From: Phenylobacterium sp.
GTDB taxonomy: Bacteria; Pseudomonadota; Alphaproteobacteria; Caulobacterales; Caulobacteraceae
NCBI RefSeq assembly: GCF_030693625.1
Contig: NZ_JAUYAF010000076.1
Span: 16,688-80,687, forward strand
Length of the DNA: 64,000 nt
Direction: 5' to 3'
The translations under genes and the position numbers were made by a program. Position 1 is the stretch's first letter. Each line of letters opens with the position of its first letter. Of the stretch, positions 24,310 through 33,433 are shown one piece after another. The notes under the pieces were generated by a model, which saw only the letters and a program-made list of their open reading frames with translations, was not told the DNA's origin and searched no databases.

Positions 24310-24341
24310 GCGTTTTCCCAGACCAGTAAGGAGTCGGCGCT

Positions 24342-24680
24342 ATGCCCGAGGAACAATTCATCCAGATGTACGTCCGCGATTTCGCCACCATGGCGTCGCG
24401 GGTCGAGGCCGGCTCGGACATCGAGGCCCAGCTGAACAAGCGCATCACGGAGACCCGCTCGCACGCCGCCCTGATGGACGCCCGTAAGGCCGAGGGCCAC
24501 TTGGCGGCGGTCATCGAACGCCTGCGCTCGGAAGCCCGCAAGGACGCCTCCCAGGCGGTGAAGAATACGCCCGATCCGGTCGCGGCCGCCGCGCGTCGTC
24601 AGGAATTCATGCTGCGCGTGGCCGACATGCTCGATTCCGAGATGGCCGAACCCGAGAAGCGCGGCGCCGCGCGCTTCTAG
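24342..24680 (+). CDS. Conserved hypothetical helical protein
   Basis: The 112-residue protein (PEEQFIQMYVRDFATMASRV...) is predicted all-helical and charged, without signal peptide or membrane segment. I do not recognise a named family. The start is supported by TAAGGAGT about eight bases upstream. It has its own divergent promoter region with an inverted repeat, and is followed by a GC hairpin (AAGCC/GGCTT). Confidence 0.65.
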   Translation: MPEEQFIQMYVRDFATMASRVEAGSDIEAQLNKRITETRSHAALMDARKAEGHLAAVIERLRSEARKDASQAVKNTPDPVAAAARRQEFMLRVADMLDSEMAEPEKRGAARF

Positions 24681-24713
24681 AAGCCGCTTGCGGCTTATCT
24701 TCAGCATAGCTGG

Positions 24714-24738
24714 CCCAGGTCGTGACCTACGACCTGGG
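24714..24738. repeat. Palindromic intergenic repeat
   Basis: CCCAGGTCGT-GACCT-ACGACCTGGG has perfect 10-bp arms. The segment TGACCTACGACCTGGGTCCC matches the element at 9290-9382 with one change, so both belong to one repeat family. Confidence 0.65.
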
Positions 24739-24793
24739 TCCCGCATTGGCTGCTTCGCGCCGCCGAAGATCGGTCGCGGGGATGAGCGGGTCT

Positions 24794-25339
24794 TTACAGT
24801 TCGATCGCCACTGGCCGGCCCGCGCGGATCTCCACGCGGCGCATGATCGCCATGTCCGGACCACTGCCGCCGACGGGCTTGGCGACCGTAATCACGAACC
24901 AGGCGCCGTTCGCCAGGCCCTGGAAGTTGAAGCGATCCGACGCGTCGCAGGTGGTGCGGCGGACAAAGGCCGAATAGTCGCCGTTGGGGGCCGACGGCGT
25001 GCGCGCGCGCACCTGTTCGGCCGGCAAGGCCGAGTGGTCGGGCGAGTTGTAGAGAATGGTCATCCGCCGGCGCGTCCACAGCGTCTCCGGCGTCAGCACC
25101 ACGCCGGCGCCCGCGCAGGTGTAGCGCGCTACGCCGCTGCGGAAGGTCATGCGCCCATCGATCCGGCCTCGGCCCGGAACCGCCGACCAGGCGAAGTCGC
25201 CCGGACGGAAGACGCCGGCCGACGGCGGACCGCCGGACCCCGGCGGGGGTGGCGGCGGCGGACCCAGCGGAGCTGTGGTGGCGCAGGCCGAAAGCCCAAC
25301 GAGGGCGGCGGAGATCAGGAGAAGACGTGCGGGGGTCAT
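24794..25339 (-). CDS. Putative lipoprotein
   Basis: The 181-residue protein starts TPARLLLISAALVGLSAC, with a lipobox LSAC and lipidation Cys near residue 19, then a Pro-rich linker and a globular domain with a probable Cys pair (YTCAG and TTCDA). It should sit on a membrane facing the periplasm. I used the ATG at 25339; the longer frame adds a Pro/Arg-rich stretch that would hide the signal. Family not recognised. Confidence 0.7.
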   Translation of the reverse strand: MTPARLLLISAALVGLSACATTAPLGPPPPPPPGSGGPPSAGVFRPGDFAWSAVPGRGRIDGRMTFRSGVARYTCAGAGVVLTPETLWTRRRMTILYNSPDHSALPAEQVRARTPSAPNGDYSAFVRRTTCDASDRFNFQGLANGAWFVITVAKPVGGSGPDMAIMRRVEIRAGRPVAIEL

Positions 25340-25400
25340 GACCGGCGCACCATAGGCAAGGGGAGGGGGCCGCGCCAAGGGGGTTCGTGGGTCCATGACC

Positions 25401-25826
25401 CTAGTCGTCGCCGCGTACCTTCCCCCGCGTCGCCTTGACCCCGCCGCGCTTGACCTTGGAGTCCACGCGCCGCGCCTTGGCCGCCTTGCTGACCTTGGTC
25501 TTCTTGCGCGGCGGCGGCGGTGGTTCGGCCGCCTGGCGGATCAGGTCCAGCAGGCGGGCCAGGGCGTCGGCCCGGTTCCGCTCCTGGGTGCGGTGGGTCA
25601 TGGCCACCAGCACTAGCACCCCGTCCAGGGTCACCTTGCGGCCCCCCAGCTTCATCAGGCGAATGGCCACGTCGTTGGGCAGGGACGGCGAGCCGCGCAC
25701 ATCAAAGCGCAGTTCCACGGCCGTCGACACCTTGTTGACGTTCTGACCGCCCGGACCCGCGGCGCGGATGAACCGCTCCTGGACCTCGTCGTCGTTCAGA
25801 GTGATATCGGGGGTGACTTCGATCAT
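25401..25826 (-). CDS. arfB: Alternative ribosome-rescue factor ArfB (peptidyl-tRNA hydrolase)
   Basis: The 141-residue protein has the release-factor catalytic motif in RAAGPGGQNVNKVSTAVELRF (GGQ near residue 26), lacks codon-recognition domains, and ends in a long Lys/Arg tail (KAAKARRVDSKVKRGG) that enters the empty mRNA channel. It frees stalled ribosomes that lack a stop codon. ATG 25826 was chosen because the longer frame runs into an unrelated leader region. Confidence 0.94.
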   Translation of the reverse strand: MIEVTPDITLNDDEVQERFIRAAGPGGQNVNKVSTAVELRFDVRGSPSLPNDVAIRLMKLGGRKVTLDGVLVLVAMTHRTQERNRADALARLLDLIRQAAEPPPPPRKKTKVSKAAKARRVDSKVKRGGVKATRGKVRGDD

Positions 25827-25864
25827 GGGTTCCAGCCGCGCCTGCGACTCGCTAATCTTGGGCC

Positions 25865-25991
25865 ATGCGCAACCTAGCGGCCCATATGCAGCTTTGCACC
25901 GCCCCGTCCGGGCTGGCGAGAACTGCTGTGCGCTAGGTTTCGTACCACACCGCAGATCACCAGCCCCGCCGGCGACGGACGGGGCTTTTTT
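25865..25991 (+). ncRNA. Candidate structured leader RNA or sRNA with terminator
   Basis: AACCTAGCG (25871-25879) pairs perfectly with CGCTAGGTT (25931-25939) around an inner GCCC/GGGC hairpin. A rho-independent terminator follows (AGCCCCG...CGGGGCT plus six T, ending 25991), 35 bases before the GNAT start. A weak promoter-like TTCCAG-N17-TAATCT ends at 25858. It could be an attenuator for the GNAT gene or an independent sRNA. I do not recognise a known riboswitch. Confidence 0.45.
25962..25991 (+). terminator. Rho-independent terminator upstream of the GNAT gene
   Basis: The 7-bp stem AGCCCCG/CGGGGCT is followed by TTTTTT. No coding gene ends on this strand just before it, so it must end a leader or small RNA. 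Confidence 0.75.
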
Positions 25992-26025
25992 CATGGCCCT
26001 CTCCGCCGACCTTTTGGAGAGAGAC

Positions 26026-26517
26026 ATGAGCGACATCCTGATCCGGGCTCGAGAGCCTGCGGACATGGCCGACATCACCGAGCTGCTGAACCAGCCCCGC
26101 GCCATCTGGGGCACCCTGCAGATGCCCTTCGTCAGCCTCGACGCCCGCCAGAGGCGCGCCGCCTCAGGTGCGCCTGGAGACCTGCATCTGGTGGCGGTGA
26201 TCGACGGCAAGGCGATCGGCTCGGCCAGCCTCAACCGCTTCGAGAACCGGCGCGTCCACGCCGGGTCCATCGGCATGGCCGTGCACGACGCCTATGCCGG
26301 ACGCGGGGCGGGCTCGGCCATGATGGCGGCCATCGTCGGCCAGGCCGATAACTGGCTGAACCTGGCGCGGCTGGAGCTGAACGTCTGGTCCGACAACACT
26401 CGCGCTATCGCGCTCTACGAGCGCTTCGGCTTCGAGCGGGAAGGCGTGTTCCGGAACTACGCCTGGCGCGACGGCGCCTATGCCGACTCCGTGGCGATGG
26501 CGCGGTTGCGACCGTGA
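26026..26517 (+). CDS. GNAT family N-acetyltransferase (SpeG/RimI-like)
   Basis: The 163-residue protein shows the GNAT fold: IRAREPADMADITELL, LVAVIDGKAIGSASLN, GMAVHDAYAGRGAGSAMM (acetyl-CoA pyrophosphate loop), and NTRAIALYERFGFEREGVFRNYAWRDG. The last block is close to PhnO/YhhY-like enzymes. Substrate unknown. ATG 26026 follows TTGGAGAGAG, a strong ribosome site, and is preferred to an ATG at 25993. Its leader has a terminator, suggesting attenuation. Confidence 0.9.
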   Translation: MSDILIRAREPADMADITELLNQPRAIWGTLQMPFVSLDARQRRAASGAPGDLHLVAVIDGKAIGSASLNRFENRRVHAGSIGMAVHDAYAGRGAGSAMMAAIVGQADNWLNLARLELNVWSDNTRAIALYERFGFEREGVFRNYAWRDGAYADSVAMARLRP

Positions 26518-26518
26518 C

Positions 26519-26995
26519 CTACTGGCAGGCCAGGCAAAGCCCGCGCGCCTCCAGCGTCACCACCCGCACGGCGTAGCCCGCGGGTGCGGCCGCGGCGATC
26601 TGGGCGTCGAGGTCAGGTTCGAACTCCTCGGCCGCCCCACAGCATTCGCAGATCAGGAAGGCGGCCCGGTGTCCCTGGTCGTCGCGGCGGCAGGGGACAT
26701 AGGCGTTCAGGCTCTCGATGCGGTGGGCGAAGCCCAGGCGCTCGAGGAATTCCAGGGCGCGGTAGACGGTGGGAGGCTTGGCCGGTTCCCCATGCGCGCC
26801 GAAGGCGGCGATCAGATCATAGGCCTTCAGGGGGCCGTTGGCTTCCAGCAGGAGCTCCAGGACCCGGCGTCGCGGGGTGGTCAGCCGCTCCTGGGTCTCG
26901 GCGCAGCGGGTCTCAGCCGCCACCAGGGCATGGCGCAGGTCCACACCCTTGATGCCCGGATGCGCGCCGTCCTCGTGGTGGCACTCGGTTCCCAT
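26519..26995 (-). CDS. zur: Fur family zinc uptake regulator (Zur-like)
   Basis: The 158-residue protein has an N-terminal His/Cys-rich start (CHHEDGAHPG), a winged helix (TTPRRRVLELLLEANGPLKAYDLI, PPTVYRALEFLERLGF), and a dimer domain with CECC and CLAC pairs that bind structural zinc. In the family, Zur represses zinc importers when zinc is sufficient. HxH patterns of Fur iron sites are weak, favouring Zur. It converges on the GNAT gene with a 1-base gap. The first Met may be late, but the CHH block is common in Zur. Confidence 0.85.
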   Translation of the reverse strand: MGTECHHEDGAHPGIKGVDLRHALVAAETRCAETQERLTTPRRRVLELLLEANGPLKAYDLIAAFGAHGEPAKPPTVYRALEFLERLGFAHRIESLNAYVPCRRDDQGHRAAFLICECCGAAEEFEPDLDAQIAAAAPAGYAVRVVTLEARGLCLACQ

Positions 26996-27066
26996 GCGTT
27001 CTGGCTACCCGTCCGCGCGGTTTCCCGCAACCAGCGGAATATGGGGAGGTGAGGCCCAAATGCGAA

Positions 27067-27089
27067 GGCCGGGATCATCGATCCCGGCC
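27067..27089 (-). terminator. Terminator hairpin after the DUF4167 gene
   Basis: GGCCGGGAT-CATCG-ATCCCGGCC is a perfect 9-bp stem 12 bases after the DUF4167 stop. On the minus strand it is followed by TTCGCATTT, a modest T-rich end. Confidence 0.6.
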
Positions 27090-27101
27090 CAAGCCCTGGT
27101 C

Positions 27102-28181
27102 CTATGCGTCTTCAGTCTCGGACGGGGGTCCGCCTTCGCCGCCCTCGAAGCTGCGCGGGGCGCGGCGACGCTTGGGCTTGGCGGGCGCATCGTCGGTGGA
27201 CGCGGCGGCCGGCGGGGTTTCCGCCTTGGGCGCGCGCGGCGCCCGCGGGGTGGTGGGGGCCTTCAGGAAGGCCGGGGCGTGGCTCTCGCCGCCGTCGTCA
27301 TCGCGCAGCACCGGAGAGCTGTGGGTCTCGGGCGGCACCAGCGGCGCGGCCTGGGGTTCGACCACGGCCAGCGGGTCGCGCTCCGGACGCTCCTCGCGCG
27401 GCGGCCGGTCATCACGGTCGCGCCAGCGGTCGCGGCGCGGACGGTCGTCACGGGGCCGGTCGTCGCGATTGCGATTCTCGGCCTGAGGGCGATCCTCGCG
27501 GGGACGGTCGTCCCGGGGGCGGTCATCCCTGGGCCGGTCGTCGCGCGGACGGTCGTCGCGGCTGCGGTTCTCGTCGCGGGGCCGGTCGTCCCGGGGGCGA
27601 TCGTCACGCGGACGGTCGTTGCGGTCCTGGCGGTCGCCGCGCGGGCGATCGTCGCGATTGCGGTCCTGGTCCCGGGGCCGGTCGTCGCGGCTGCGAGTCT
27701 CGTTCTGGGGGCGGTCCTGCCATCCGTTGTTGCTGCGGGCTTCGGTCGGCTCGGCGCCGATCTCGCCGCTGGCCTCTTCCTTGTCGGCCTTCTCGGCGGC
27801 GTCGGCGTCAGCCTGGGCCGCGGCCTGGGCGCCGCTCTCGTCCTCGAAGTCGATGTCGAAGCCGGAGGAAAACTGGTCACGGCCCAGAATCTCGCTGGCC
27901 GCACGGGTCGGCTGCATGGCGCGGACGACCCGGAAATAGTGTTCTGCGTGCTGCAGGTAGTTCTCGGCGAGGACCCGGTCCCCGGCCGTGGAGGCGTCTC
28001 GCGCCAACTGCTGGTATTTTTCGAAGACGTGCTGGGCGTTGCCGCGGACCTTCGAGCCTTCCGGCCCGTTGGAATCGAACGCCCGGTTGGCGTTCTGCTG
28101 CTGGGGCTTGCCGCCGCCCCCGCCACCACCGCCGCCGCGATTGCGACCGCGCTGACGCTTCATACCCTTGAAATCTCTCAT
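27102..28181 (-). CDS. DUF4167 domain protein with Arg/Asp-rich repeats
   Basis: The 359-residue protein starts RDFKGMKRQRGRNR plus a Gly run, then the DUF4167 domain (SKVRGNAQHVFEKYQQLARDA, ENYLQHAEHYFRVV, about residues 38-95). A middle region of many DDRPRD-like units follows, then a Pro/Lys tail. The domain is confined largely to alphaproteobacteria; the basic-acidic repeat region looks disordered and may bind RNA. Function is not known. It lies beside prmC as in relatives, and a perfect hairpin follows the stop. Confidence 0.88.
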   Translation of the reverse strand: MRDFKGMKRQRGRNRGGGGGGGGGKPQQQNANRAFDSNGPEGSKVRGNAQHVFEKYQQLARDASTAGDRVLAENYLQHAEHYFRVVRAMQPTRAASEILGRDQFSSGFDIDFEDESGAQAAAQADADAAEKADKEEASGEIGAEPTEARSNNGWQDRPQNETRSRDDRPRDQDRNRDDRPRGDRQDRNDRPRDDRPRDDRPRDENRSRDDRPRDDRPRDDRPRDDRPREDRPQAENRNRDDRPRDDRPRRDRWRDRDDRPPREERPERDPLAVVEPQAAPLVPPETHSSPVLRDDDGGESHAPAFLKAPTTPRAPRAPKAETPPAAASTDDAPAKPKRRRAPRSFEGGEGGPPSETEDA

Positions 28182-28434
28182 TATTCGCTAACCGTTCCGC
28201 CGGCGCTCCAGCTCATGCCAGGATTGCGCGGGCTTGCCTTTTCGTCTTGCTCAGGTCCTTGAGGACCCGAGAATTCGTGTTGAAGACGTAAGTGTTTCCC
28301 CGTCTTCCGCCCTGACTTGAGGCGAGCGCCACTTAAAGCCGCGCCTGTCGGTGTGGTGCTCGATTCCTGCTTTTCAGGAGGCCGAACCCCGGGCGCCGAC
28401 GAATTGGGTGGAGACAGGTATCTGATCTACCGAT
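28182..28434. other. Leader gap between prmC and DUF4167
   Basis: No convincing gene is seen. It contains GGTCCT-TG-AGGACC and TCCTG-CTTTT-CAGGA hairpins and a possible 40-codon GTG frame on the minus strand without a ribosome site. It probably holds the DUF4167 promoter and leader. Confidence 0.4.
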
Positions 28435-29304
28435 TCAGCCCCGAGTTTCCAAGGGATTTTTCGTGCCGATGACAACGCGATCGCGCGTGGACAGGTCGGG
28501 GATGGTCGTCACCCCCTGCGCGCCGGCCGCTCGGAACAACGCCTCGACCGCCTGTTTCTGGTCGTAGCCGATCTCCACGGCGAACATCCCGCCCGGCTTG
28601 AGCACCCGCAGAATCTCCGGCGCCAGCAGGCGGTAGTGGTCCAGGCCGTCGGCTCCGCCGTCCAGGGCGAGGCGGGGTTCGTGGTCACGGACCTCCGGCT
28701 CCAAGGTCTCGATCACGTGCGTGGCGATATAGGGTGGATTGGAGACCACGAGGTCAAAGCTCGCGTCCCCCAGCCCCGCGGTCCAGTCGCTCCGGAGCAG
28801 GGCCAGGCGGTCGGCCAGGCCCAGGTTGGCGGCGTTCTCGCGCGCCACCGCCAGGGCTTCTTCCGAGACGTCGATCCCCAGTCCCTTGGCGGCCGGGCGC
28901 TCGGAGAGGATCGCCAGGATGATCGCGCCCGACCCAACCCCCAGGTCCAGGACCGAGAAGGCCATCTCCTCCGGGAAGGCCGGCAGGACGGCGTCCATGA
29001 TGGTCTCGGTGTCCGGTCGCGGGGTGAGCACGTCAGGCGTCACCGACAGCATGATCTTCCAGAACCCCTTGCGCCCCAGGATGTGGCTCACCGGTTCGCG
29101 GCGTTCGCGCCGCTGCAGGTAGTCGGCGAGCGTCGCCTCCTGCTCGGGGGTCAGTTCGCGATAGGGGGTGGTGACGATATCGGCGCGGGTGGCGTCGGCG
29201 GCGGCCTCCACCAGCAGGCGGGCCTCGATCACCGGGCCGTCCAGGCCCGCGGCCTCCAGGCGCTGCTTGGCGCCCTGCCAGGCCTGCAACAGGGTCAGGC
29301 TCAT
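28435..29304 (-). CDS. prmC: Release factor glutamine methyltransferase PrmC
   Basis: The 289-residue protein has the PrmC N-terminal helical domain (EARLLVEAAAD, SHILGRKGFW) and a Rossmann methyltransferase with LDLGVGSGAIIL and the catalytic SNPPYI. It methylates the Gln of the GGQ motif in RF1 and RF2. Its target gene prfA is 2 kb away. ATG 29304 overlaps the stop of the MOSC gene (ATGA), so the pair is coupled. Confidence 0.95.
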   Translation of the reverse strand: MSLTLLQAWQGAKQRLEAAGLDGPVIEARLLVEAAADATRADIVTTPYRELTPEQEATLADYLQRRERREPVSHILGRKGFWKIMLSVTPDVLTPRPDTETIMDAVLPAFPEEMAFSVLDLGVGSGAIILAILSERPAAKGLGIDVSEEALAVARENAANLGLADRLALLRSDWTAGLGDASFDLVVSNPPYIATHVIETLEPEVRDHEPRLALDGGADGLDHYRLLAPEILRVLKPGGMFAVEIGYDQKQAVEALFRAAGAQGVTTIPDLSTRDRVVIGTKNPLETRG

Positions 29305-30077
29305 CGGGCAGGCTCCATCTGGGGGGCGGTGCAGGCGTCGCCCACGGTGATCTGGCCGCCGTCGGTGACGTGCATGTAGATGCCGCAGAACATGTGGCCG
29401 TAGTTGTCGAACAGGGCCTTCACCACATCCATGTCGCGCTCGGCGGTCTCCGGGTCCACGTGGGTGGCGGCGCAGCGAATGATCGGCTTGAACACCTTGG
29501 CGCGCGCGAACCCCAGCATTAGTTCGCGGCCCGCCCACGCCATCTCCGCCCAGGGCTCCCAGCCCTCGACGTAGAGGTTGGCGCGGAACCTCAAGGGATC
29601 CAGCGGCCGGCCGATCTTCTGTTCGAGGTCGCGCAGGCTGGCCAGGTTGATGATGGAGACGTGGCCCAGCGGGTGGTCCATGAACCGGTGGCCGGGCGCC
29701 TCGATCACCCTCAGCTCCCCACGCACCTCGTCCCCCAGCAGCGCGGTGAGCCAGGTGGCGAAGCCAGCGCGCCCGGCTTCATCGGCCATCGAGCCCTGGA
29801 AGTCAGGCTGGCCCTGCGCAACCGCCCGCAGGACGCCGGTCGTCTCGTCATAGGCCGTGCGGGCCTTGGCGACATGGGCGATGGCCATCAGGACGGCGAA
29901 TTTCTGCTTGGGAATGAACGCCGGGGCCTGCGGATTGAAGCCCGAGGGCCCGTTCTCCACCGCCCACAGGCGATCGCAGGGGAAGGGCTGGCCGACGCTC
30001 AGCATCGCCTGGTTCAGGCGCTCGGGGGTGAAGCCCTTGATCGGGTGGCGATAAAGGGCGGCGACGTGACCGGTCAT
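29301..30077 (-). CDS. MOSC domain protein (MOSC N-terminal barrel plus MOSC)
   Basis: The 258-residue protein begins HVAALYRHPIKGFTPERL, the MOSC-N domain, and ends with a MOSC sulfur-carrier domain containing the conserved Cys in PIIRCAATHVDPETAERD. Members handle molybdenum-cofactor sulfur, as in mARC and YcbX, often detoxifying N-hydroxylated compounds. It is cotranslated with prmC. I used ATG 30077; the longer frame adds six residues. Confidence 0.9.
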   Translation of the reverse strand: MTGHVAALYRHPIKGFTPERLNQAMLSVGQPFPCDRLWAVENGPSGFNPQAPAFIPKQKFAVLMAIAHVAKARTAYDETTGVLRAVAQGQPDFQGSMADEAGRAGFATWLTALLGDEVRGELRVIEAPGHRFMDHPLGHVSIINLASLRDLEQKIGRPLDPLRFRANLYVEGWEPWAEMAWAGRELMLGFARAKVFKPIIRCAATHVDPETAERDMDVVKALFDNYGHMFCGIYMHVTDGGQITVGDACTAPQMEPAR

Positions 30078-30199
30078 CCCGCCCTGTTGCCGCAAGCCTC
30101 CGTCGCACGCAACCGCCGCCGCGCCACATTCATGGCGCAGCTTGAGGTCAGCCTGCCAGGCCGATAGCCTCCGCCGGACGGAACGGCTATCGCGGGTAG

Positions 30200-31489
30200 G
30201 TGTTCAAGCGGTGGCTTTGCGCCTGGAGGGTGGGAGACGTGCGCAGGCCGTTCTCGAAGAAGTGGACCAGGGAACGGCTGGCGCCCTTGGCGTTCCAGGC
30301 CGCGCCCTGGGTGGCGCTCGCCGCCCTGGCCGCCTTCTGGCCGCGTGGGCGCCGCGACCCCAAGCCGGGGCTCAGTGTCCAGGTTCACGCCGAGCCCGAA
30401 TCCTTCGACGCCGCTGAGCCTGGCCGCGGCCGTCTGGCCGCCGCCCCGCACCACATCCCCCTGCGCGGCTGGAAGGATGTGCTCTGGCGCACCTATCGCG
30501 AGATCACCTGCGACCGGCTGCCCGCCGTGGCCGGCGGCGTGACCTTCTACACCCTCCTGGCCCTGTTCCCGGCCATCGGCGTCTTCGTTTCGCTCTACGG
30601 GTTGTTCAACGACGTCACCGCCGTCCAGGCCCAACTCAACCAGTTCGCGGTCGTGCTCCCGGGCTCGGTCATCGAGATCGTCGGCGACCAGATGTTGCGC
30701 CTGGCCAACCGTCCCACCGCCTCCCTCAGCGTGGCCTTCCTCATCAGCCTGCTGCTCTCGGTCTGGAGCGCGAACGCCGGGATGAAGGCCCTCTTCGACG
30801 GCCTGAACATCGCCTATGACGAGGCCGAAAAGCGAAGCTACGTCGTGAAGACCGCCTTCACCTACGTCTTCACCCTGGGTCTGCTGGTCTTCCTCACCCT
30901 GGTCAGCGCCATTCTGGTGGCCGTGCCGCTGTATCTTGAGGGCGCGGGCCTGTCGGAGTTCGCGGTAATCTGGCTGCCGCTGCGCTGGCTGGTGATCCTG
31001 GGCCTCGCCGCCACCGCCTTCTCCATGGTTTATCGCTATGGTCCCTGCCGGGCCCGGGCGCGCTGGCGTTGGGTCAGTACGGGGGGCGTGTTCGCCGCCG
31101 TCATGTGGCTGGTGGGCTCCCTGGGCTTCTCTTGGTACGTCAATAACATCGCCCACTTCGACGTCACCTACGGCTCCCTGGGCGCCGTCATCGGCTTCAT
31201 GCTGTGGATCTGGTTCTCCGTGATGGTGGTGCTGATCGGCGCAGAACTGAACGCCGAGATCGAGCACCAGACGGCGCTGGACTCCACCACGGGCCCCGAC
31301 CAACCCATGGGGGTGCGTGGCGCGGCCATGGCCGACACAGTGGGCCTGGCCTTCCATTTTGACGCCAGGAAGGTGCTGTCCAAGGTCTGGGTGGACGGGA
31401 CTGATCAGGCCGAGCGGGTGCTGACCGCCGCCCGGCTGCGCAAGCCTCAGCCGAACTCGTCTTCCAAGGCCGACAACCGCGCGGCCTGA
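30200..31489 (+). CDS. YihY/BrkB family inner-membrane protein
   Basis: The 429-residue protein starts with GTG and has a short hydrophobic segment ([16 protein letters not shown]), then the YihY core from [20 protein letters not shown]. Six membrane helices include [39 protein letters not shown] and [20 protein letters not shown]. The family was once called RNase BN in error; its role is unclear, perhaps envelope transport. Its 3' end overlaps prfA by 43 bases on the other strand. Confidence 0.9.
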   Translation: MFKRWLCAWRVGDVRRPFSKKWTRERLAPLAFQAAPWVALAALAAFWPRGRRDPKPGLSVQVHAEPESFDAAEPGRGRLAAAPHHIPLRGWKDVLWRTYREITCDRLPAVAGGVTFYTLLALFPAIGVFVSLYGLFNDVTAVQAQLNQFAVVLPGSVIEIVGDQMLRLANRPTASLSVAFLISLLLSVWSANAGMKALFDGLNIAYDEAEKRSYVVKTAFTYVFTLGLLVFLTLVSAILVAVPLYLEGAGLSEFAVIWLPLRWLVILGLAATAFSMVYRYGPCRARARWRWVSTGGVFAAVMWLVGSLGFSWYVNNIAHFDVTYGSLGAVIGFMLWIWFSVMVVLIGAELNAEIEHQTALDSTTGPDQPMGVRGAAMADTVGLAFHFDARKVLSKVWVDGTDQAERVLTAARLRKPQPNSSSKADNRAA

Positions 31490-32523
31490 TCCTCGGCGAT
31501 CAGCGGATTGATCACGTCGTCCAACTCGTCGCCGCTGATAACCCGCGCCAGGTTGTAGAGCGTCAGGTTGATGCGGTGGTCGGTGACGCGGCCTTGCGGG
31601 AAATTATAGGTGCGGATCCGTTCGGAGCGGTCGCCGGACCCCACCTGGCTCTTGCGGGCGTCGGCGCGGGCGGTGTCGAGGGCCTCACGCTGCTGATCGT
31701 AGAGACGGGCCTGCAGCACCTTCATCGCCCGCGCGCGGTTCTGGTGCTGCGATTTCTCCGACGAAGTCACCACAATGCCGGTGGGCAGGTGGGTGATGCG
31801 CACCGCGGAGTCGGTCTTGTTGACGTGCTGGCCGCCGGCCCCGGACGAGCGGTAGGTGTCGATCCGCAGGTCGGACGGGTTGATGTCGATCTCCACGTCC
31901 TCCACCTCGGGCAGGACGGCGACGGTGGCGGCCGAGGTGTGGATGCGGCCGCCGGCCTCGGTGTCGGGAACCCGTTGCACGCGGTGGACGCCGCTCTCGA
32001 ACTTCATGCGGCCGAACACGCCGTCGCCGGTCACCGAGGCGATGATTTCCTTGTAGCCCCCGACCTCGCCCTCCGAGACGCTGTCGATCTCCACCCGCCA
32101 GCCGTGCAGGGTGGCGTAGCGCTGGTACATGCGGAACAGGTCGCCGGCGAACAGCGCCGCCTCATCCCCGCCGGTGCCGGCCCGGACCTCGAGAATCGCC
32201 GAAGCGTTCTCATCCTTGTCCTTGGGCGCCAGCAGCAGGGCCACCTCGTGCTCCAGGGCCGGCAGCTTGTCGCTGAGGATCTGCAGTTCGTCCCGGGCCA
32301 TGGCCGCCATCTCGGGATCGCCCGACGCGGCCATTTCCTCCAGCTCGGGGCCCTCGGCGCGGACGCGGGCGAGCTTCATGACCGCGTCGGCCACGGGCTT
32401 GAGCTCGGCGTGCTCCTTGGACAGGCGCACGATCTCCTGGCCGTCAGTGGCGGCGCCCATTCGGGCCTCGATCTCGCGGAAGCGGTCGAGAACCTGGTCG
32501 AGTCTGGCTTGGGGGAGGCGCAC
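31447..32523 (-). CDS. prfA: Peptide chain release factor 1
   Basis: The 358-residue protein has the RF1 layout: helical domain 1, the stop-codon-reading PxT (PDT in [17 protein letters not shown]), the GGQ loop [11 protein letters not shown], and the domain-3/4 end. RF1 reads UAA and UAG. It starts with GTG. The GGQ Gln is the substrate of the PrmC encoded 2 kb away. The C-terminal codons overlap the convergent YihY gene. Confidence 0.97.
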   Translation of the reverse strand: MRLPQARLDQVLDRFREIEARMGAATDGQEIVRLSKEHAELKPVADAVMKLARVRAEGPELEEMAASGDPEMAAMARDELQILSDKLPALEHEVALLLAPKDKDENASAILEVRAGTGGDEAALFAGDLFRMYQRYATLHGWRVEIDSVSEGEVGGYKEIIASVTGDGVFGRMKFESGVHRVQRVPDTEAGGRIHTSAATVAVLPEVEDVEIDINPSDLRIDTYRSSGAGGQHVNKTDSAVRITHLPTGIVVTSSEKSQHQNRARAMKVLQARLYDQQREALDTARADARKSQVGSGDRSERIRTYNFPQGRVTDHRINLTLYNLARVISGDELDDVINPLIAEDQAARLSALEDEFG

Positions 32524-32721
32524 GGAGGGATCACCGGAAGAAACGGAGGTTTCCTCTAACCCTCCGCCGCCGCCTTGCCAAACTTCTGATGGCGGGCGGC
32601 TCGCGCGAGACGCGAGCTGACCTTGCCAAGCTGACGCTTTGGTGTTCGTTAACCATGATCATGGGGGCATGTCGTTCAGGTTGTTTCAGGCGTCGCGCTG
32701 GCGGGCGCGGGGAGGGCGAAG

Positions 32722-33336
32722 GTGAGTGATCACCCCGCGTCTCCCGCTGCTGGCGCGCACCCGAAGCCGGCCATCTGCCGCTGCGGCCTTGGCGGTTTCG
32801 CCCAGCCGATGGTGATCTGCGCCTGTCCGGTTCATTCGCCCGCGCCACCCAAGCCGGAGCCGCCCAAGAAGCCGCCGCCGCCGACCTTCAGCGACCAAGT
32901 GCCCGAGGCCTTCACCAAGGGGTTCAAGGATATCTGGGCGGGGGTCGCCGCGGGCCGCTCGCCGGTGGGCCTGATCGCCGACTGTCGCATGCTGCTGGCC
33001 GTCCTGCTCACCGAACTGGAACGCCGCGCCGGGGTTTCGGCGCCCAGTCGCGGCTGGTTCGGCGGCGCGCCCCAAGCCGGCATGAGGGCCAAGATCGACT
33101 CGCTGGTGGCTCGGCACGTCCTGCTGAAGGGTGTGGCCGATCTCGCCCGGCGGATTTCCCAACTGGAGCCGGGCGCGGAGGTCAACGCCCTCTATCCCAT
33201 GGGCGATCCGGCCCAGGCCCGGGACTACATGAATCTCATCTGGCAGGTGGCCGACCAGGGATTCGAACAGGACCGCTGGAGTCGCACCGGAGAAGCCCCC
33301 CTGCGTGTGGCCCCCGTCGCAAAGGATGGCCATTGA
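32722..33336 (+). CDS. Hypothetical protein with Cys-rich Pro-rich N terminus
   Basis: The 204-residue protein has five Cys/His-spaced residues at the start (ICRCGLGGFAQPMVICACPVH), a Pro-rich linker, then a helical domain (KGFKDIWAGVAAGRSPVGLIAD...). I do not recognise it. The CRC...CAC pattern could bind zinc or be redox-active. GTG 32722 follows GGAGGG at a good distance. It is the first gene of a small block of unknown genes between prfA and ispG. Confidence 0.6.
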   Translation: MSDHPASPAAGAHPKPAICRCGLGGFAQPMVICACPVHSPAPPKPEPPKKPPPPTFSDQVPEAFTKGFKDIWAGVAAGRSPVGLIADCRMLLAVLLTELERRAGVSAPSRGWFGGAPQAGMRAKIDSLVARHVLLKGVADLARRISQLEPGAEVNALYPMGDPAQARDYMNLIWQVADQGFEQDRWSRTGEAPLRVAPVAKDGH

Positions 33337-33433
33337 GGGAGATGTTCGCCTCACACCCAATCTGGCCGCCGAAGGTTCGCCTACTGAGGGTTGCGGGGTT
33401 TCCCGACGCGGGGCCCGCGCCTATGGTCACCCC

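Noticed and set aside
27400-27720. Repeat tract considered as a CRISPR array
   Set aside because: The repeats are in frame, code for Arg/Asp units inside DUF4167, and have no uniform spacers or cas genes.
28190-28320. 40-codon GTG frame in the DUF4167 leader
   Set aside because: No ribosome site and no recognisable similarity; cannot be separated from chance.
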